Part shown: positions 5,322-7,681 of the stretch, one piece after another | Numbering within the stretch: position 1 is the first letter of the stretch | How the letters are laid out: each line of letters begins with the position of its first letter | Assembly: GCA_964502665.1 (NCBI GenBank) | Contig: CAZCXP010000121.1 | Location: forward strand, 1-7,681 | Direction of reading: 5' to 3' | Length of the DNA: 7,681 nt | Source of the DNA: SOKG01 sp964502665 | GTDB taxonomy: Bacteria; Chloroflexota; Dehalococcoidia; SZUA-161 | Translations under genes and position numbers: made by a program | Notes under the pieces: model-generated | The model's database searches: none | What the model was told of the DNA's origin: nothing | Seen by the model: only the letters and a program-made list of their open reading frames with translations

Positions 5322-5575
5322 GTCTCGCTCCTAGCTCTGGAGTTCAAATGCTGAAGCGCAAGACGCCAGCTACCTGCCGAACGATCGGCGTCGTTTCTAG
5401 CTGAGCATCTTGTGTAGGTCCGCTTCGCAAATCAGATCCCTTTCTTAAGATGAGATAGTAGTAAGCAATAGTACCACTCACACAGTAGCATTTCTTCACC
5501 AGGTACACAATGGTTCTTTTCTGTAGCTATCTATGGGAAAATAGTACCGCAGTTGCTGAACAAAGAGGTGGGCGC
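5322..5575. other. Intergenic stretch between mutM and the kinase, with a small hairpin
   Basis: It holds the kinase Shine-Dalgarno AGGAG (5328-5332), 6 nt before the ATG. A small hairpin in the kinase leader pairs GCCGA (5376-5380) with TCGGC (5385-5389); an alternative pairing joins GACGCC (5362-5367) with GGCGTC (5387-5392). A 9-bp direct repeat AATAGTACC occurs at 5467-5475 and 5540-5548. No convincing -35/-10 pair, tRNA or ORF was found, though a promoter for the kinase would be expected here. Confidence 0.4.
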
Positions 5576-6400
5576 TCATCGTGGCTGGCACTGGGGGCAA
5601 AAATAGGTCCCTCGATTGCGAACAGGGATGCGTTCAATGGGGGTGGCGCAGACTTTGCAGGTTTGCCCACCCCTATGTGCTACGTAGAAAGCATATTGCT
5701 GGCTTCCCGGTTCGCCGCCGGGACGGCGATAGTCACTGATGGTGGCGCCGGCACTGCCGATGGCTTTGTTGAGCACCTGGCGTATAGCTCTGTGCAGCCT
5801 CTTCGTCTCCTCTTCAGAGAGGCTGTTGGCTGGCCTCAGAGGATGGATGCTGGCAAAGAACAGCGCCTCATCGGCGTACATGTTGCCGATGCCGGCGACG
5901 AACTTCTGGTCGCATAGCACCGCTTTTATGGGAGCTTTTCGCTTGCCTAACCTCTCCCTCAGGACCTTTGGGGTGAAGCTGGCGTCGAGGGGCTCGGGGC
6001 CGAGCTTGGTGGCTATTTCACGCTCATCCTTAACCAGTGACACAGTGCCCAGCTTACGCCGATCGCAGAAAAGCATCTCCAGGCCGCCATCTAAACCGAA
6101 TACGGCTGTTACGTAACGATTGGGCTCGGTAGAGGCAACGGTCTTCTTCCTCAGCAGCAGCGAGCCGCTCATCCTGAAATGCAATGCCAGCGATTCGCCG
6201 CCGGCCAGGCGAAAGATGAGGTACTTGCCCCTTCTGGCCACCTCTTCTATCACCTGACCGGGGAGTCGCTGGCACAGCTCCTCGGCCGAGGGTCCGATCA
6301 CAATTCTCGGCCAGAAGAGGGATACGCTGGTGAAACGACGGCCTTCTACCACGGGGCGAAGGTCGTTTTTGATGGTCTCGACCTCCGGCAGTTCAGGCAT
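5576..6400 (-). CDS. mutM: Formamidopyrimidine-DNA glycosylase (Fpg/MutM)
   Basis: A complete 274-aa base-excision repair enzyme that removes 8-oxoguanine and formamidopyrimidines and nicks the abasic site. After Met removal the N-terminus is PELPEVETI, giving the catalytic Pro and Glu. Lys59 in RRGKYLIF matches the conserved beta-hairpin lysine, and LALHFRMSG (71-79) is typical. VAGIGNMYADEALF (168-181) is the helix-two-turn-helix segment. A C-terminal zinc finger uses C248, C251, C268 and C271, with Arg263 in the NRGTYFC hairpin contacting DNA phosphate. In the intercalation loop DRRKLG (113-118) the usual Phe is Leu117. Length is normal for the family. The gene starts 27 bp after the racemase-like gene stops, so the two are probably co-transcribed; no strong Shine-Dalgarno is seen before the ATG. 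Confidence 0.97.
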   Translation of the reverse strand: MPELPEVETIKNDLRPVVEGRRFTSVSLFWPRIVIGPSAEELCQRLPGQVIEEVARRGKYLIFRLAGGESLALHFRMSGSLLLRKKTVASTEPNRYVTAVFGLDGGLEMLFCDRRKLGTVSLVKDEREIATKLGPEPLDASFTPKVLRERLGKRKAPIKAVLCDQKFVAGIGNMYADEALFFASIHPLRPANSLSEEETKRLHRAIRQVLNKAIGSAGATISDYRRPGGEPGSQQYAFYVAHRGGQTCKVCATPIERIPVRNRGTYFCPQCQPR

Positions 6401-6427
6401 GTTCTCAACCCGTCAAAAGACGCAGCT

Positions 6428-7579
6428 CTATCTTATCGCTCCCGACTTGCGCATCTCCTCGATCTGCTGCTCGCTGTAGCCCAACCCTTGCAGGATCTCG
6501 TCGGTGTGCTGCCCGATGATGGGGGCGAAGCTCCTGAATTTCGCCGGCGTCTCCGAGAGCTTTATCGCCATACCGAGCTGCCTTACCTTGCCCTCTGCCG
6601 GGTGATCGAATTCGGGGAACATATCGCGGCTGAGCAACTGCGGGTCGTTGACCACCTCATCCAGCTCCAGGACCGGGCTGACGCATGTGTCCGCATCGCG
6701 CATGATCTGGAACCATTCGTCCCTGGTCTTGGTCAGAAACGTCTCCCTGATTGCAGAGTGTACCTCCTGGAGCTTCTTGCCCTTGGCGCGCTGGTGGGGG
6801 ATGAGGTCCTCCCTGCCCAGAGCGCGGCAGAAGCGCTCCCAGAAATAGGGCTCTATCAGGCCGGTGGAGACAAACTTGCCATCTTTGGTCTTCCACACGT
6901 TTATCGTTGGCGATGGCCAACCCCTCTTGGGGATGAAGTCGTCCCTGAAGTACCTCAGCAAGCTGATGGTGAGGAAGGAGAGGACGCTGTCGGTCATGGA
7001 GATGTCTATATACTGGCCTCTTCCAGTCTTATCCCGCGCCATGAGGGCGCAGAGGATGCCGATGACGGCGTGCAGGGCGCTGCCTATGTCTCCCAGGGCG
7101 GCTCGAATGACCACCGGATCGCCTCTCTCATCTCCGGTGAGTCCCACCGCTCCGCCTATGGAGGTGTAGTTGGGGTCGTGCCCGGGGAGATCGCGGTAGG
7201 GCCCATCCTGACCGAAGCCAGTGAGGCTGCAATAGACAATCCTGGGATTGAGCTTGGAGATGGTTTTGTAGTCCACGCCCAGCTTCTTGGCGACCCCGGG
7301 ACGAAAGGCTTCCATGACAACGTCGGCATCGGTTGCTAACTTGTGGAAAATCTCCCTTGCCTCTGCGGTCTTCAGATCGAGCGCGATGCTCTTCTTATTA
7401 CGGGACAGGAAATCATAGGCCGCTTGTTTCTCCTGGTCTGGAAGCATTCCCATCTGGTACCTTGGGTCCTCGATCTTGATCACGTCTGCGCCCATGTCTG
7501 CCAGGACCATGGTGCAGAATGGCCCGGGCACGGTGCGGGACAGGTCCAGAACCTTTATGCCTTCCAGTGCCAGTGTCAT
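6428..7579 (-). CDS. CaiB/BaiF (class III) CoA-transferase family protein, alpha-methylacyl-CoA racemase-like
   Basis: A 383-aa cytoplasmic enzyme of the family III CoA-transferase fold, which moves CoA between carboxylic acids or racemises 2-methylacyl-CoAs. Family marks are GIKVLDLSRTVPGPFCTM (7-24), ADMGADVIKIE (27-37), LDLKTAEAR (67-75) and GRGQYIDISMTDS (186-198). The conserved Asp is Asp164 in ALGDIG. His134 in PGHDPNY and Glu243 in LIEPYFW match the His-Asp-Glu set of alpha-methylacyl-CoA racemases (H126, D156, E241 in the mycobacterial enzyme), and His-Asp spacing is the same 30 residues. Length also fits. This points to racemase rather than formyl-CoA transferase, though many such proteins are only annotated as CoA transferases. 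I chose the ATG at 7577-7579 because GGAGGGG lies just upstream; a frame extension to 7645 adds 22 unconserved residues. mutM follows after 27 bp. Confidence 0.9.
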   Translation of the reverse strand: MTLALEGIKVLDLSRTVPGPFCTMVLADMGADVIKIEDPRYQMGMLPDQEKQAAYDFLSRNKKSIALDLKTAEAREIFHKLATDADVVMEAFRPGVAKKLGVDYKTISKLNPRIVYCSLTGFGQDGPYRDLPGHDPNYTSIGGAVGLTGDERGDPVVIRAALGDIGSALHAVIGILCALMARDKTGRGQYIDISMTDSVLSFLTISLLRYFRDDFIPKRGWPSPTINVWKTKDGKFVSTGLIEPYFWERFCRALGREDLIPHQRAKGKKLQEVHSAIRETFLTKTRDEWFQIMRDADTCVSPVLELDEVVNDPQLLSRDMFPEFDHPAEGKVRQLGMAIKLSETPAKFRSFAPIIGQHTDEILQGLGYSEQQIEEMRKSGAIR

Positions 7580-7583
7580 CGAA

Positions 7584-7590
7584 CCCCTCC
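7584..7590 (-). promoter_or_regulatory. Shine-Dalgarno deciding the racemase-like gene start
   Basis: GGAGGGG on the minus strand, with the GGAGG core 6 nt before the ATG at 7577-7579. It favours this ATG over the upstream one at 7643-7645. Confidence 0.7.
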
Positions 7591-7606
7591 AAATCAGGCT
7601 ATTGCT

Positions 7607-7612
7607 ATAATA
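7607..7612 (-). promoter_or_regulatory. Candidate -10 hexamer for the racemase-like gene
   Basis: TATTAT on the minus strand (5/6 match) would start transcription near 7600 and give a leader of about 20 nt. The hexamer 17 nt upstream, TAGAAC, matches TTGACA at only 3 of 6 positions, so this is a weak call. Confidence 0.3.
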
Positions 7613-7654
7613 CACTGATAAGCGCTCTTGTTCTAGAGCCAGCATCGCAGAATC

Positions 7655-7677
7655 CTCCCTCCCCTGGCGGGAGGGAG
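7655..7677. repeat. Palindromic repeat at right edge, inverted copy of the 254-288 element
   Basis: CTCCCTCCC (7655-7663) pairs perfectly with GGGAGGGAG (7669-7677) around CTGGC. Read on the minus strand the loop is GCCAG and a 19-bp core matches 269-287. It lies upstream of the racemase-like gene and may extend past the window edge. Confidence 0.6.
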
Positions 7678-7681
7678 TTAG

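Noticed and set aside
5322..5575. tRNA or riboswitch in the kinase leader
   Set aside because: No T-loop consensus, acceptor stem or known aptamer core; only a 5-bp hairpin was found.
6179..7339. A 386-codon open frame on the plus strand
   Set aside because: It lies wholly antisense to mutM and the racemase-like gene, shows no recognisable motif, and both opposing genes have full family signatures.
7580..7645. N-terminal extension of the racemase-like gene
   Set aside because: The 22 extra residues are outside the family, while GGAGGGG sits directly before the internal ATG at 7577-7579.

Overview
The window reads as a scaffold from an uncultured bacterium, about 55% GC by eye. The gene mix is a fused HMG-CoA-synthase-like/DUF35 protein, the start of a thiolase, a CaiB/BaiF (class III) CoA-transferase-family protein with racemase residues, and a soluble PAS histidine kinase. 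Short GC-rich palindromic repeats fill the intergenic DNA. This combination recalls metagenome-assembled Chloroflexota (Dehalococcoidia-type) or Desulfobacterota genomes. That assignment is an inference from gene content and repeat style, not from a marker gene. A run of exactly 100 N (1829-1928) shows that two contigs were joined here.

Every supported gene lies on the minus strand, so transcription runs from high to low coordinates. From the right: a palindrome at the window edge (7655-7677); a CaiB/BaiF protein with an alpha-methylacyl-CoA racemase-like residue set (6428-7579); mutM/fpg 27 bp behind it (5576-6400); a 254-bp intergenic stretch; an orphan cytoplasmic sensor kinase with three near-identical tandem PAS domains (3363-5321); an alpha/beta hydrolase (2478-3263); and a 62-residue two-helix membrane protein (2257-2445).

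Then comes a 520-bp gene-free stretch (1737-2256). It contains three identical 34-bp repeats, one diverged inverted relative, a nested inverted-repeat element and the N gap. Left of it is the 480-aa HMG-CoA-synthase-like/DUF35 fusion (294-1736), with a good extended -10 promoter whose -35 lies in a dispersed-repeat fragment. After 236 bp packed with palindromes, a thiolase gene starts at 57 and runs off the left edge. Only its first 19 codons are visible.

The functional theme is acyl-CoA chemistry. The fusion protein and thiolase probably work together, since DUF35 proteins commonly partner thiolase-fold enzymes. The fusion lacks the Cys, Glu and His expected of HMG-CoA synthase. A non-Claisen role, such as a retro-aldol lyase analogous to the Ltp2/ChsH2 pair of steroid side-chain breakdown, is therefore worth testing. 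The racemase-like protein at the other end would fit alpha-methyl-branched acyl-CoA metabolism, but it is almost 5 kb away and no shared regulation is visible. MutM is housekeeping DNA repair. The kinase has no response regulator in view.
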